From assembly GCF_019279795.1 (NCBI RefSeq), contig NC_056729.1, positions 1,862,756,311 to 1,862,820,310 of the forward strand: a DNA stretch of 64,000 bases. The letters are read 5' to 3'. Under the pieces are notes generated by a model. It worked only from the letters and a program-made list of their open reading frames with translations, was not told the origin of the DNA and did no database searches. Below are positions 1 to 12,345 of the stretch, piece by piece. The DNA is from Protopterus annectens (Eukaryota > Chordata > Ceratodontiformes > Protopteridae). Positions within the stretch are counted from its first letter, which is position 1. Each line of letters opens with the position of its first letter. The position numbers were made by a program, and so were the translations under genes.

Positions 1-307
1 TGCACTGTGCAGCACCGCTGGGCTGTGGTTAAACTATTCCAGGTGCCAGACAGTCTGCTCTTCAAATTTTCCCTTAGAACTAGCTGGTTTTGCAGTAGTA
101 GCACTAAAATCTGAACCCCTATGACTAGCACTTGCTCTAGAACCTGCTGGAAAGCACTAGAAAGCCTAAATTGATACAAGCACTCAACTCTCCTTGTTAA
201 TAAAGAGAAATGAATCATAGGCACTAAACACCCTATAATTGCAAAGTACCTTGCAAAGGTAAAGGAAAACAGCTCTTGTACTTTACAAAAAAAGCACCTA
301 AACAGGC
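1..307 (+). other. 5' UTR of CR1 copy A
   Basis: This non-coding stretch lies upstream of the ORF1 start at 308. It shares short blocks (for example ctagcacttgctc) with the region before ORF1 of the full-length CR1 at 48490-48657, so it is probably CR1 5' UTR. No promoter motif is clear. Confidence 0.5.
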
Positions 308-1231
308 ATGTCCAAGGATCCGATTCTGGTGATTTCTCCTGTCCACCTGGTGAATCTGGGCATACTGGGGCAATGCAGCAACTGCCTCAACTGCACAGAC
401 AACCCTCTCCTCCTACCACCAAACACTACAACCTGAGAGAGATGCACTTACATAGCCAAACTGGAAGCAAAGCTCTCTCCAGCCAAGATTGTGCTAGACA
501 GTCAAGAGGAGAAGGTTAACACCTGCACTACACCTCAAGCAATACATAGCCCTTCAAAACCCACACCAACACCCACACATAGCAACACTAAACTCACATA
601 TGTGGAGGCCCTTAACATTAACCTGCCCAAGTAACAAGGACCTCTGAAGCTGAAATGCAAACACCAGTCACAACCAAAGTGACACACAGCTCACAACACC
701 AGTGTGCCACCCAACAATAGCCCCTAAGGCTAGACAACATACCCAACACTTTAATCATAGGTGACTCTATATTCAGGCACACTGATGTCCCACTCACCAG
801 GCTGAACAAGGAGAAAATTACAGTCATCTGCCTGTCGGGTGCCAGGATCCGCCACATAACGCATGCACTCAAGTCATTCCACAACAAGTACAAATATGAC
901 TCTGTCATTGTCCATGTTGGAGTGAATGACTTGAGGCATACCTCCCTGGACTACATGAAAGAGGCATTGAAGAGCTCTCAGATCATGTGGCCCAGGCAGG
1001 TATGACCCTAGCCCTGAGTAGCATCCTGCCTTCACCCAGAATGATACCACACTATAAGGACAAAATGACTGACTTCAACAATTGGCTAAGCTTTTGGTGT
1101 CATTCAAAGGGGATCCATTATCTGTCTGCGTGGGATGACATGATCAATAAACCACAATGCTTTGCCAGAGATGGTCTGCACCTGTCACCCCTGGGATTCA
1201 GGTTACTGGCTAAAGCTCTTGCCACCCCTAT
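308..1231 (+). pseudogene. CR1 copy A ORF1 (SGNH-esterase-like), broken
   Basis: The frame opens at ATG 308 and gives an N-terminal Cys-rich segment, but an in-frame TGA at 434 stands where the intact copy has a Cys codon. The middle still encodes the GDSI esterase block (about 759-770) and the GVNDL block (about 922-936). The end keeps the catalytic-triad-like D-G-L-H (about 1170-1181). A frameshift near 960 and an extra base near 1230 run the frame into ORF2. In CR1 elements this protein is a nucleic-acid-binding or esterase-like ORF1p; here it cannot be made intact. Confidence 0.8.
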
Positions 1232-1299
1232 AGTGCCTTTTTTTAGGCAAGGTTCAAAGGACAAAACCACCACCGTAACAGATACAAGCATGCAAAATC

Positions 1300-4081
1300 T
1301 GAAGGTAATGCTACTCAATGCTAAATGTTTAAACCTCAAAATGCACTCTCTCGAGGGACTCCTAAAAATGGAGAACATTGATATCTGTGCAATAAGACCT
1401 GGTTCAAGATTGCAAAGACCACCCCTGCAATACCAGGCTACAACTCTTACCACACTTTTCGGCCACCAAACTAAGACCGAAACACTAAACGTGGAGGAGT
1501 GTCCATATTCACCAAGGATATTCACACCTCCAGGCTAGTTGTCCAACACAATGCATCTGAAATTCTCCAGCTGCAACTAACACTAGTTAAGACTGTAATC
1601 CAAATTGTAGATTGCTACAGATCTCCCACCATGCCCCAAGATTCTCAGTACACCTTTCTAAACATACAGGAAAATATTAAGATACAACCAAACACCCTAA
1701 TACTAGGTGATTTCAACTGCCCTGCCATTAACTGGGAAAACTACTCAGGTACCAACACCTTTTCCCAACGGTTCTTGGAATTCATAAATTCCAAAGCCCC
1801 GGATCAACTAATCCATTGTCCCACCAGGGGCTCCAGTATCCTACACCTGGTCATTACCAACATGGGAAATCAATGCTCCACACCTATGGTCACCCCTTAT
1901 TGGTCAGGTCAGACCATAAGATAATCACCCTTAACATTCACATCCCACCCCCCCAGTAAGGAAAACTCCATAAAAAACATCTCCAAAGCCAACTTCATGC
2001 TACTCAAGTCAGAAGTTACAAACTTCATGACACCCATGCAGATGGGAGCTGAAAGTTTGACTGCTAAATCCTACACTAAGGCACTGTACGAGCACATCCA
2101 CTTGTGCATGAATCATGCCATCCCAAATAGAACCAAGACACTCTCCTCCAAAAAAAGGAAGCCAATCTGGTGATCCCCTGCCATAAACAAACTTTACAAC
2201 AAAAGGAAGAAACTGTTCCAGAAAAGAGGAAAATCCCAGGATCCAAAAAACTCCCTTACCAGCCTCAGTAAGAAGCTGAGATCCCTCATAAAATCCTCCA
2301 AAGCTAGTTACAAAAATAAAATTGCCAAAGATTCCAAAGACAACCACAACAAGGCATTCTATAACTATGTCAAGAATCTAAATGGCAATGCTCAGATCTG
2401 CTCTGAGCTACAACAGAAAGGCATTAAATATACTGATCCCAAGGATATTGCCAATATTCTGGCAGATCGATTTAGTGCCAACCTCACCCCCCACCCCTTA
2501 AAGGGCTTATCTCTATACCAAAAGATTGTCAAATTCCAGTAATCATGGCCACACAGGTAGAAATCCCAAAGAATACAGCATCCATGGGACCAGATGACAT
2601 CCCAGGCTATGTACTACATGAACTACAAAATGAACTGGCACCTCACCTAAGTGTCATGTTTAATCATAGTCTCACCTCAGGCTTTGTGCCCACTGAGTGT
2701 TGCACAGCTACAGTTATCCCACTCCACAAGGGGGGATCCACCCTGGATCCTGGGAACTACCGTCCCATCAGTCTAACAAGCCTGATCTGCAGGGGCATGG
2801 AATGCATTATCATGGAACTTATAAACAAAGACATTGGCAACCATCAAACACTGGAACCCATCCAGTTTGGGCTTGTGAAGGGCCGATCTTGTCTCCTGAA
2901 CCTGACTGACTTCCTCGAATCAGTCTCCAGAGCTGTGGATGACGGTAAGGCGGTCCACACAGCCTATCTGGACTTGCAAGGCCTTCGACACCATCCCCCA
3001 CTCTGGAATCATAGATAAACTTACTAAGCTGGGCAGAAATCCCTATGTCACTTGATGGGTTGTCAACTGGTTTACTGACAGAACCCAGACTTTAAAAGTA
3101 GTCGACTCCAAATCCAGCTCCAGGCAAGTGACAAGTGGAGTACCTCACGGTTCAATCCTGGGACTGCTCTTGTTTGGAATCTACTGTTCTGAAGTACAGG
3201 CCAACACTAAGGGACTCTGGCTAACAAAGATCGCAGAGGACTGCAAACTAGGAGCCATTATTGAATCCCCAAATGATGTGGATATTCTACAAAAAGGCAT
3301 TACAGAAACCGATGCTTGGTGCCAGAGCCATGGGCTCAAACTTAATGCCAAGAAATATATAGTTATCCCCTTTGTGAAAAAACATGTACCCATGAATTAC
3401 CACATAGGTGGCAATACACTAAACACCGAAAGTGTGATGGGAGACTTAGGGACACAGGTGGACATTGGTCTCACCTTCGATAACCACATTGCTACAACAG
3501 TCAAGAAATCCTTCTATGTGGCACACCTCATCACTATGGGCTTTTCATCCAGAAAAAAGGAGGTTATTGTCCCACTGTACTCATCCCTCATTAGACCCAT
3601 TATAGAGCACAATGCCCCATTTGGTATGTACCTCACAAGACATCTGCAACAGCTGGAAAGGCCGCATAAATACCCCACTAAAAGAATCACAGGCCTAAAA
3701 CAGATGCCCTGTGCAGACCGTCTAAAAAAACTCCAGCTATACTCTGTCGCATATCGTCTACTCAGAGGCGATCTTTGCTTAACATACAAGGCCATGTCAA
3801 ACCCTGAGCTGATGGACATGCTTCACTTAAATAAATCCCAATCCCTCAGAGCCACACACTCCAGGGATCTAAACCTTGTCATCACAATGAACAAAACATG
3901 CTGGAGGGATAGGTTCCTGACCCAGAGACTCCCCATACTCTGGAATAGACTGCCTATACATGTCAAGCAGAGTGCCTCCTTGGCCCTCTTCAAAAGGAAC
4001 TTTGAGGATTGACTGGGAGATAGGAAATTCACCCCGGGGATCATGTCAGTCTCCCTACTAGACAGGGGTCCAGGGAAGTAA
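1300..4081 (+). pseudogene. CR1 copy A ORF2 (endonuclease-reverse transcriptase), broken
   Basis: The APE-like endonuclease is at about 1300-1930, with GDFNCPAINWE at about 1710. A linker follows. The RT spans about 2570-3700 and includes NYRPISLTSL (about 2755) and FGLVKGRSCL (about 2860). The catalytic box that reads FADD in sister copies reads IAED here (about 3230-3241), so one Asp is changed to Glu. The reading frame switches among all three forward frames and has several stops, including a TGA at 4010. The family C-terminus ends at 4081. It is clearly non-functional. Confidence 0.88.
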
Positions 4082-4159
4082 ATATTGTGGGAAGAAATAT
4101 CCAGGGAAGTGTTATGGCTAGGCTTGTATAGGCCCTAGGGCCGATAGCCTAGTACCAAC

Positions 4160-4345
<186 letters not shown>

Positions 4346-4367
4346 ATATACTTGTGTTTCAGCATAT

Positions 4368-4554
4368 AAAGAAGTTATGTATTTACCATAACATTCCATG
4401 TGAGTTGCTCATCTCGCCTTTATTCTTACACGTGGGTTTAGAGCTGAACTATCGGCTCCGAGTCGGCCGCTTTACTAGCTGAAGACCTCAGAGTTGCTTA
4501 AGGCCAGGTCTCTATCCCATGATGCTCTCTTGTCCTACCTCAGATCTAGTTTGC
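4368..4554 (+). repeat. DIRS 1 inverted terminal repeat (3' ITR)
   Basis: It matches the reverse complement of 10466-10610, for example around gccgctttactagctgaaga and the run ending cctacctcagatcta. It has about 35 extra bases at its outer edge that the other ITR lacks; such end asymmetry is known in DIRS elements. Confidence 0.88.
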
Positions 4555-4683
4555 TGAACCCAGCAAGAACAGGTGTAACTAAATAAATACTCCAGCTGGA
4601 GTAAGAAGTCCTAGAACAAGACCACCAGAACCCAAGTCTACTCGTTCTTCAAGACCCTGGAGGGGGAAGGAGGGTGGGAATTT

Positions 4684-4792
4684 AAGAATAAAGGCAAGAT
4701 GAACAACTCACATGGAACGTTATGGTAAGTACATAACTTCTTTATGTGAAGTTGTTCAATCTCGCCATTTATTCTTACATATGGGTAGCGTC
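4684..4792 (+). repeat. DIRS 1 internal complementary region (ICR)
   Basis: Bases 4684-4745 are the reverse complement of the left outer edge (4368-4431). Bases 4741-4792 match the reverse complement of the right outer edge (about 10565-10610). The two halves meet near cttctttatgtgaagttg. In DIRS elements this region is thought to template restoration of the termini and circularisation. Confidence 0.88.
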
Positions 4793-4816
4793 CCAAGCAC
4801 CCTAATCCTGGGCGGC

Positions 4817-6232
4817 TCAAGGGAGTATATTCCTGAGGACAGTGGAACCAAAGGAAGACCTGTCCACTTTGTAATGAGTGATAAAGGTATGAGGTGTAAA
4901 CCAAGTGGCAGCTGAACATATAATGTTCAAAGGTAATCGAGCCATATAAGCCGAAGAAGTGGAAATGGCTCTAGTGGAATGCGCCTTCACACCATGCTCT
5001 AATGTTTGGTTCGCTGAAGAATAGATACATTTAATGCAGTCATTTAAACATTTGGAAATGGTAACTTTAGAAACTGGTAATCCTTTCTTAGCGTCAGCAT
5101 GAGATACAAAGAGTTGGTCAGATCTTCTAAATTCCTTTGTTCTGTCCAAATAGAATCTCAATTGTCTGTGTACATCAAGTTTCTGCAACATGTATTCCAA
5201 CTTATTAGAATGATTACTGAAAAAGGTTGGAAGTTTGATAGTTTGGTTCAGGTTAGTCTCAGAACACACCTTTGGCAGGAATGAGGGATTAGTCCTCAGT
5301 GATACTCTGTCTGGATGGAACACCAAGTATGGGGGTTTGATAGAAAGGGCTTGAAGCTCAGATACCCTGCGTGCTGAGGTAATGGCCACCAAGAAAATAG
5401 TCTTCCAAGAAAGAAACTTCAACGGACAGGATGATGCAGGCTTAAAGGGGGAAAGAATAATACGTGACAGCACAAAATTAAGATAACAGGGAGTAAAAGG
5501 TTGTCTAACAGGTGGCCTAAGATGAATGGTGCCCTTAAAGAAGGCCCTACATAATCTGTGAGACATTAAATTAGAACCTTCAGCTCCGGCGTGAAAATTC
5601 GAGATTCCAGCCAATTGAACTCTAATAGTTGCAGCTGCAGCACCTTCATAAAAAAGCTTAGATAAGAATTCCAAGATACTAGCAATCGGGGCAACATAAG
5701 GATCAATGTTATTCTGGGAGGCCCAAAAAGCAAATCGCTTCCATTTGCTACCATACAACTTTCTGGTGGAAGCCTTATGCGAAGATACAAGTATGTGCTG
5801 TACCTCTGAAGAAAAATCATGTGACCTGGCTAGGTAGGGAATCAGAGCAGCCAAGCTGTCAGTCTGAGGGAATGAAGGGAGGGATGGAGGGCCCCTGATG
5901 AATGTGTCAGTAGGTCTGGAACTGGGAACTGGGTCCAGAATCCAAGGTTCCTCCAGTTGATACAGTCGGAGGAAGAGGAACCAAATCTGACAAGGCCAAA
6001 AAGGGGCTATTAAGATTACAGTCCTTCCCAGGGTTTTGGCTTTTTGCAAGAATTTCGGAATCAGTGGTATAGGTGGAAATGCATACAGGAGTCCCAGGGG
6101 CCAATCGTGTACGATCGAGTCCCATGGGCTGTCCCCCAGAGGGGGATTCAGGGCAAAGTAGCTTCTGCATTTGGCATTCATAGGGGATGCAAACAGGTCA
6201 CAGCAAGACTGGCCCCATCTGTGGAAAATCAT
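4817..6232 (-). CDS. DIRS 1 tyrosine recombinase with C-terminal RNase H-linked segment (intact ORF)
   Basis: This is an uninterrupted 471-residue frame. Residues 1-80 match the downstream part of the RNase H region (DLFASPMNAK; LIAPFWPCQIW). Residues from about 150 to the end are a DIRS tyrosine recombinase. The catalytic set is present: Arg289 in SARRVSEL, His418 and Arg421 in AHSTRA, and nucleophile Tyr454 in FITHYK. The ATG used is probably internal to a longer RT-RH-YR reading frame. The enzyme would integrate a circular DNA copy. It stops 24 bases from the ICR. Its upstream gag and RT are broken, so it could act only in trans. Confidence 0.87.
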   Translation of the reverse strand: MIFHRWGQSCCDLFASPMNAKCRSYFALNPPLGDSPWDSIVHDWPLGLLYAFPPIPLIPKFLQKAKTLGRTVILIAPFWPCQIWFLFLRLYQLEEPWILDPVPSSRPTDTFIRGPPSLPSFPQTDSLAALIPYLARSHDFSSEVQHILVSSHKASTRKLYGSKWKRFAFWASQNNIDPYVAPIASILEFLSKLFYEGAAAATIRVQLAGISNFHAGAEGSNLMSHRLCRAFFKGTIHLRPPVRQPFTPCYLNFVLSRIILSPFKPASSCPLKFLSWKTIFLVAITSARRVSELQALSIKPPYLVFHPDRVSLRTNPSFLPKVCSETNLNQTIKLPTFFSNHSNKLEYMLQKLDVHRQLRFYLDRTKEFRRSDQLFVSHADAKKGLPVSKVTISKCLNDCIKCIYSSANQTLEHGVKAHSTRAISTSSAYMARLPLNIICSAATWFTPHTFITHYKVDRSSFGSTVLRNILP

Positions 6233-7814
6233 CTCCGCAACTTCATTTTTCAGAGACCACTCTTGCAGTAGCAGAATGGCTCAGCTCAATTTGTCCGCTA
6301 TCACGTTGGATTTCCCAGGGATATGCGATGCTATCAGAAAGCACCCGGTGGACACAGCCCACTGCTAAATTCTCAAGGCCTCTCGACACAGGGTGTAAGA
6401 CGTGGTTCCCTCTTGCTTGTTGATGTACCAGACCACTGACATGTTTTCAGTCTATATTGCAATCGTCTCTAGAGGCAGAGAGTCGTGGAAGTGCTGCAAC
6501 GCCAAAAGCACTGCTCTCAGCTCCAGAACATTGATATGCAACCGTGACTCTGTGTTCAACCATGTGCCTTGGGCTGTTCTTCCCTGAAAAAGCCCCACCC
6601 CCACCCTATCAGAGAAGCATCCGTGGTCACCGTGGCTGACGGCAGGGGAGGAACAAAAGGTCGACCCACTGTAACTTGTTGGCTGCCCAACGAAGATCCT
6701 TCTTGCAAGAGTCCGTAATCATGATTAAGAATGACACGAGTAGTTGTCAGTAAGACCACTAGGTGAATAGTAACCACTGAAGAATCCTAATGTGCATACA
6801 TCCCAGAGGAAATGCTATGAGCGTAGCTGCCATGGTGCCTAGTAGCTTCAGTACTTGATGGGCTGGTACTTTTCTTCTCTGTAAAATGTCCGAGACTTGG
6901 TTTTGAAGAGTGGTTATACTTTCCAGAGGCAATCTTACTGTGGCAGTTAGTTGTGCTCTGATAAAGGAGATACACTGCGATGGCGACAACGCAGACTTTT
7001 TGAAACTGATAGTGATGCCTAACTTAGAGCAGAGATTGAGAGTGTGATCCCTGGACAGAATTAGTTGATGCCTGGAGGCGGCAGTAAGGAGCCAGTCATC
7101 CAGATACGAAAACACTCAGAATCCTAGATGCCTCTAGTGAGCCATAACCACTGCCATGCATTTCATAAACACTCTGGGGACTGTTGTGAGTCCAAAGGGC
7201 AGTGCTCAGAGTTGGTAGTGACTGACTCCGAGCAGGAAATGCAGATGATCTCTGGATGGCCTGGCCATTTTGATATGGTAGTACGCATCCGTGAGATCTA
7301 TACAGCACATCCAATCACCCACTCCGAGGAATGGGAGAACAGACTGAAGCGTGATCATCCAGAACTTTTCCTTCTTTACAAATGTGTTGAGTCCGCTGAG
7401 ATCCAAGATGAGCCTCCAGTACCCTGTCTTCTTTGAAACTAAAAAGAATCTGGAGTAAGTTCCGGATCCTATCTGGTCTGTTGGGACTGGCTGAATGACT
7501 CTTTTTTCTTGCAGCCTCTGGACTTCTATGGCTGCTTGATTCCTGAGACTGGGTGGAAAATCTGGGATTTTTCTCCCAACAGGTGGGTTTTCTGCGAATG
7601 GAATGAAGCATCCTCTGGTAACGATGCTTTGTACCCAAGAATCTGTTGTAATTCCTAGCCAGGAATCTGGGTACAAAGCCAAGTGACCCCTGACTGCCTC
7701 CAGAGCAGGACAGCTGGGCCTACTTTCAGGACCACTGATAGGGATTACCAAGGAACTGATCCCTGTCACCCTGGTTCTGCGGACCCCCTCTGCCACCGGG
7801 GCAGCGTCTTCCAT
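6233..7814 (-). pseudogene. DIRS 1 reverse transcriptase-RNase H, broken
   Basis: From 7814 downward the frame encodes the RT fingers and palm, including YSRFFLVSKK, LILDLSGLN and motif A CCIDLTDAYYHI (about 7250-7290). After a frameshift between about 7200 and 7115 the catalytic YLDD box appears in FSYLDDWLL (about 7090-7112). Another frame change precedes RNase H motif VTTDASLIGWG (about 6600-6635). The segment down to 6233 has stops. The family enzyme copies the DIRS RNA; this copy cannot. Confidence 0.85.
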
Positions 7815-7816
7815 TA

Positions 7817-9966
7817 TTACCCCCCTCCTCTGCCCCTGGAGGGGGGTTCACTACATGTGTTCTGGAAAGCTCCTTGGGACTTTCGGAACCGAATTTTTCC
7901 ACCTTTTTGCCCTCTGGGGTATGGTCTGGTAGGGGTGGAAAAACGGACTCCTATGGCAGATAGAGTCTTTCCCTCTTGCTCACACCTGGTGAGAGTCTCC
8001 TTAACATTGGGTCCAAAAAGAGAAAAGCCATCGAATGGGGTGTTGGAAGATTTGCAAGCTTCCACAAAGGAGCATAAGCGCATCCAGGACTGTCTCCAAA
8101 GAGCTATCGCTGAACCCGCTGCCTGACTCGAACCATCGGCTGCATAGGAAATGAGCCCCATGGACGAGTTCACTATGAAGTTTAGGGTATTAAGTTGTGC
8201 TGTCACTTAATCAGAGACAGATCCATCTGTATTACCTTGCAGAGTATCTCCAAGCTCTTTCAGGTGATCTCTTTGAAGATGGGTAAAATGAGTCAAATAG
8301 TTAAGTGATCGCATAGCAAAGGTCGCAGAACTAAAGATGCATTTCCCGTATCTGTCCATCATCCTGGAATCCCTATTAGGAGTATGGACAGCAGAAGAGG
8401 TTTCTGAATTCTCTTTCTTGGTGGCCGCCACCACCACCATGGCATCAACTGGGACTCCCTTAGTGAGGGACATCTTGTCTTGGGGGGAGGTAATGAACTT
8501 GTTGGGCCTCCGAGGGACCGGTTCCATAGTATCAGGAGACTCCCACATCTTTACAACAACAAATTCCATCAACTCGTCAAAGGGCGGAGTCACCCAGGAG
8601 GTGGAAGGTTGAGATCCAAAGGCCTTCAGGAGCACCAACTCAACCTCAGTAGGGCTAATGTACTGCCAATCACCCCTCTGCTTTATGACTTTCAGGATAT
8701 CAGCAAAGGAGATATCCTCCGAGGGGGACCGTGGGGACCCTTCCGATTCCTCTAAGTCGGTGTCTGATGTCAAAGATTCCTGTGGAGAATCTAAATGCCT
8801 CCTCTTACAAAGTCTCTTCCTGGGAACCTCATCAGTGGGGGCTTTTGGTGAGGTCTCAGTAGAGCAAGGGTCACCCAATGGTGTTACCTGAGGCTCCGGG
8901 TCTCGACGCTTCACAGGGACATGCGATGTAGGGGCAGAAAGCGGCACTTTAGGGGAGGAGGAGCGACCTGATGATGTGTGCATCTTAGATGACATAACCC
9001 TCCTCATGAAATCGAAGGCACCACTGCTCCAACCCTAGAAAACTGCCAGTTTCTTAGAAGACGGCAACTTCCCTGGAGCCGAGACAGTGGGCTCTGAACC
9101 AGGGGACAGAGCTGAGCTAATCCATGCTGAAGCCCCAAGAGGAATGGTCAAAACTGATGCATCAGTTCGACTCTCCCCCCTGGAACCGACGAGAGAGTGC
9201 TGGCTCCCAGACTCTTCCAATGGAACCGAAGAAGTTAGGGTTGACAGAGCCAAAGGCATTGGAACATACCTCGGTTCCGAAGGCTCCACAATTATCAGAT
9301 CCTCCTCCACCGGCTCCGATGGCCCTGCTCGGCTCAGAGGAAAAGTAGTCACAGCCGTTGGGATGGTCTTAGGCCCCGAGACCTGTTGGGTCAAGGCCGA
9401 TAACGATTTAGCCAGTGCCGGGTTCTCCAGAAGCCTCTGCACCACCAGTCCACATCCATATCAGAAAGGGTCCTCAACGAACGAGTCCAAGGGACCAAAC
9501 ACACCACCGATTGAAGGATAGACAACTTCAAGATTTTGGAGACTGGCTCCAAGACCAGGGACTGGCTACGAAACCCTTGCTCAGTGCATGGCTCCGAGGA
9601 CTGCGGAGCCGGTGACAGCACCTTCATGGTAAGGCTTGGAGCCGATGACTTGGGCTCCAAAAATGCCTTCAAAGACTTCGACCCCTTTGATGACTTGGAG
9701 GTCTGGTCAGCTTTGTCTAAGGACTCCTGGAAATCTGGCTTCAGTAAGCCTCTATCTACCAGCTTCCTTCTTCTCTCCAGTAGAACCCTACTACTGAAGG
9801 AATGGCAGGTAGAGCAATCCTCCTGGAGGTGAACAGGCCCTAAACAATAAACACAATTTACATGGGCGTCCATATTGGGCATCTTCTGCTCACATTTTGG
9901 ACACTTTTTGAAACCTGATTTCTGTTTCTCCTTATGGTCAGACATGTTATAAACACCACAGAACAC
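7817..9966 (-). pseudogene. DIRS 1 gag-like ORF, broken
   Basis: The N-terminus (ATG at about 9942-9966) carries a compact Cys/His zinc motif: CPKCEQK, then CVYCLG, then H and CSTC, at about 9830-9910. A Ser/Pro-rich middle follows. A later conserved block (DRYGKCIFSSATFAMRSLNY, about 8300-8370) recurs in the gag of DIRS 4 and DIRS 5. A frameshift at about 9440 and stops near 9036 and 8207 break it. The frame ends in a Gly/Arg-rich tail just before RT. The role is inferred by position as the nucleocapsid-like protein of the element. Confidence 0.75.
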
Positions 9967-10465
9967 CCTATGGAGTAAAACAGGATTACTAAATGATCAA
10001 TCACACTGTAAATTCCAAATAATTGAACAGATCTATGTTGTCAGCTCCCTGAACAACCGTCAACCTAATCCAAAGAGGATATACACTATAGCAGAAAACA
10101 CAGTTACTGAACTAACCATACTGCAAACTCTAAATATTATAAGAGTCCTGTGTGGCTAGATCCCTGAACAACTATCAGGATAAATCTACATATATCTATC
10201 CAAACTAAGCACACTAACTATCTAATCACACTAGCACACTATTTAAAGGTAAAGAACGGCCAAAGGCCTAAGAGCAACTGCTCTGCAAAGGACGACACTA
10301 GTCAAATTTTAAATAAAGAAAAACAAGGACTAAATAGCCCACAAACAGTATAACTATAAGAACTTTAGGTATTTAAGCAATTATCAGCAGAATATTGCCA
10401 AAAAACAAGTAAAAATAAATAAACTGGCCCGAGCTCTCTGACGACCTGCAATCAGTTGCAGTGGC

Positions 10466-10610
10466 AAATTAGATCTGAGGTAGGACAGACAGCATCATGG
10501 GATAGGGACCTGGTCTCGAGCTGCTCTGAGATCTTCAGCTAGTAAAGCGGCCAACTCAGCTCCGAAGCCATGTGTAAGATTAAACGGCGAGATTGAACAA
10601 CTTCACATTA
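10466..10610 (-). repeat. DIRS 1 inverted terminal repeat (5' ITR)
   Basis: This is the reverse complement of the 4368-4554 repeat and is shorter at the outer edge. It ends near cttcacatta, which defines the upstream edge of the element. Confidence 0.88.
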
Positions 10611-10904
10611 AATATTAACCTGAATGGCTTCTTCTGACAAGTACAGATATGAAGCCAATATAAATATCTTAGATAAGCCTTTCTGTATGTTAACATAGTA
10701 TGTACATAATTGTTAATTTTTTATTCATACAATGTAGAAAATTAAAATGCAAGAGGAATAGATGGTTGAGGAAGGAAAACAAACTGCAATTATTATATTA
10801 CTGTTAATTTAAGTGTTTCTAGTTGAATTTGCATACATAGCTACAAATATCTGATTCTGTGGGTGATAGGGTTCTGATTACTTTAAGACACCTTTTCTCA
10901 GAGG
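10611..10904. other. AT-rich spacer, no gene seen
   Basis: Lies between two DIRS sequences. I see no coding frame, repeat unit or known element. Confidence 0.5.
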
Positions 10905-11905
10905 ACGTGCTTAGGGTTCTGCAGTAGGCCAGGAAACACAGTACTAGGAAATCCTACTTATCCATATAGAAGAGGTTTTTCATCTGATGTCTTTCATGAA
11001 ACCTGGATCTGCTCACTGTGGATGTCCCAGTGGCTGTTTCTTATTTGTGTGAGTTGCTCAGGGCTGCGTTGGCTTACTCTTCTGTAAAGACCCACTTGTC
11101 AGCTATTTCTACCTGTTTGCTTTTATGTCCTCCTTTGGACTCTAGATTACATGTTAAACTATTCCTTAAAGGCATTCTTCACATCAGACCTCCCAGGAAG
11201 ACTGTCCCTCCTACTTAGGATCTAAATTTTGTGCTGGAAAAACTGACAGTGGCTCCTTTTGAACCTGCCGCCACAGCTTCGTTGCAACACTATACTTGGA
11301 AGACTGGTTTGTTACTAGCTGTGACTTCAGCCAGATAGCTGTCTGAGCTTCAAGCCCTTACGGCTTCTCCTCATTTTTTGATTTTCATAAGACAGGGTGT
11401 CCTTGTGTACTAACCCTCCCTTAATGCCCAAAGTTGTGAATGAGTTGTCACTTAATCAATGAGTTCTTTTGCCACCTTTTCCTGTTCCCCACAATCTACT
11501 AGTGAAAAGGTCTTGCATACCTTGGATGTGCATAGACAACTCAGACTTTATTTGGATAAGACTAAGACTATCAGAGAATCTGACCAGCTTTTTGTTTCCT
11601 TTCATCCCAGGGCTCTGGGATAGCCTGTTTCCAAGTAGACTATTTATTATTGGATTTCTAAGGCTATTTCTTTTTATGTTTCTCATGGTAAGAGCCTTCC
11701 TTATTCTGTTAAGGCTCATTCTACTAGGGGATGTGGCTTCTTCTGGCACTTTCTTCAAAGGTTTGGACATTAATTCCATTCTTGAAGCAGCTATCTGGAC
11801 TTCTTTACATACTTTTGCAAGTATTACAAGTTGGATGGCATTTCCAGATCCAGAGCTGTCTTTGCTAGAGCCATTCTTCATTGCTTTCTAGAGAGCTCTT
11901 ATGGC
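10905..11905 (+). pseudogene. DIRS 2 tyrosine recombinase, broken
   Basis: Translated pieces follow the recombinase order: DVPVAVSYLCELL, VKTHLSAIST, ILHIRPPRK, then TSAR with a stop where the Arg of ARRVSEL should be (about 11335). Next come a remnant of the AHSTR block (about 11725) and the YYKLDGISRSRA block (about 11820-11865). Multiple stops and frameshifts make it a fossil. Confidence 0.75.
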
Positions 11906-11957
11906 CTGTCCTCCTCCCAAATTTCTTCCTGAGCTTTGGTATTCTCCCTCATGCAAA

Positions 11958-12052
11958 GAGTATGCAACATTAGAGTAGAAGAACATAGAATAGTTGTGTA
12001 AAATCTTACCATAACAACAGATCTCCTTCTGTTCTACGCTGCAGTATTCTAT
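11958..12052 (+). repeat. DIRS 2 internal complementary region
   Basis: The block around gttgtgtaaaatcttaccat is the reverse complement of the 3' ITR end at 12300-12345. It aligns with the reverse complement of the DIRS 4 ICR at 36712-36815. Confidence 0.7.
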
Positions 12053-12345
12053 CCCTCCCTCCTTCCCCCTGGTGCTTGCTTTTGTTAATGGATGTATGGT
12101 TCACCTCATTTTTCTTAGACTACTGTCCCTACTGGGGCATTCAGTTCTGAGGATTGTATGTGCTAACATATCTTTATGGCTTACGTATGCTAAGGGCATA
12201 CATGCAACATCCCACATACTCGCAGTAGTTAAAGACTTTGGTATACTGGCTGGTTGTGGGTCGCCCTTGGTGGGAAATCCCTCATGTAAAGAATACTGCA
12301 ACATGGAAGAGAAGGACATCTATCTCTGTAGGATTTTACACAACT

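Larger units (their letters stand above)
4368..10610 (-). mobile_element. DIRS-like tyrosine-recombinase retrotransposon, element 1
   Basis: Reading on the minus strand, the order is 5' ITR, gag, RT-RNase H, tyrosine recombinase, ICR, 3' ITR, which is the DIRS layout. Inverted repeats lie at 4368-4554 and 10466-10610. The ICR at 4684-4792 is made of one half complementary to each outer edge. The total is about 6.2 kb. gag and RT have stops and frameshifts, while the recombinase frame is intact. No long target-site duplication is visible, as expected for recombinase-mediated insertion. Confidence 0.92.
10905..12345 (+). mobile_element. DIRS-like element 2, 3' fragment
   Basis: A decayed recombinase (10905-11905) is followed by an ICR (about 11958-12052) and a 3' ITR ending near 12345 (gattttacacaact). 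The ICR and ITR resemble those of DIRS 4 (36390-36815), so both belong to one subfamily. gag and RT are absent here. Confidence 0.8.

Noticed and set aside
9087-9521. Plus-strand frame of 144 codons
   Set aside because: It is antisense to DIRS 1 gag.
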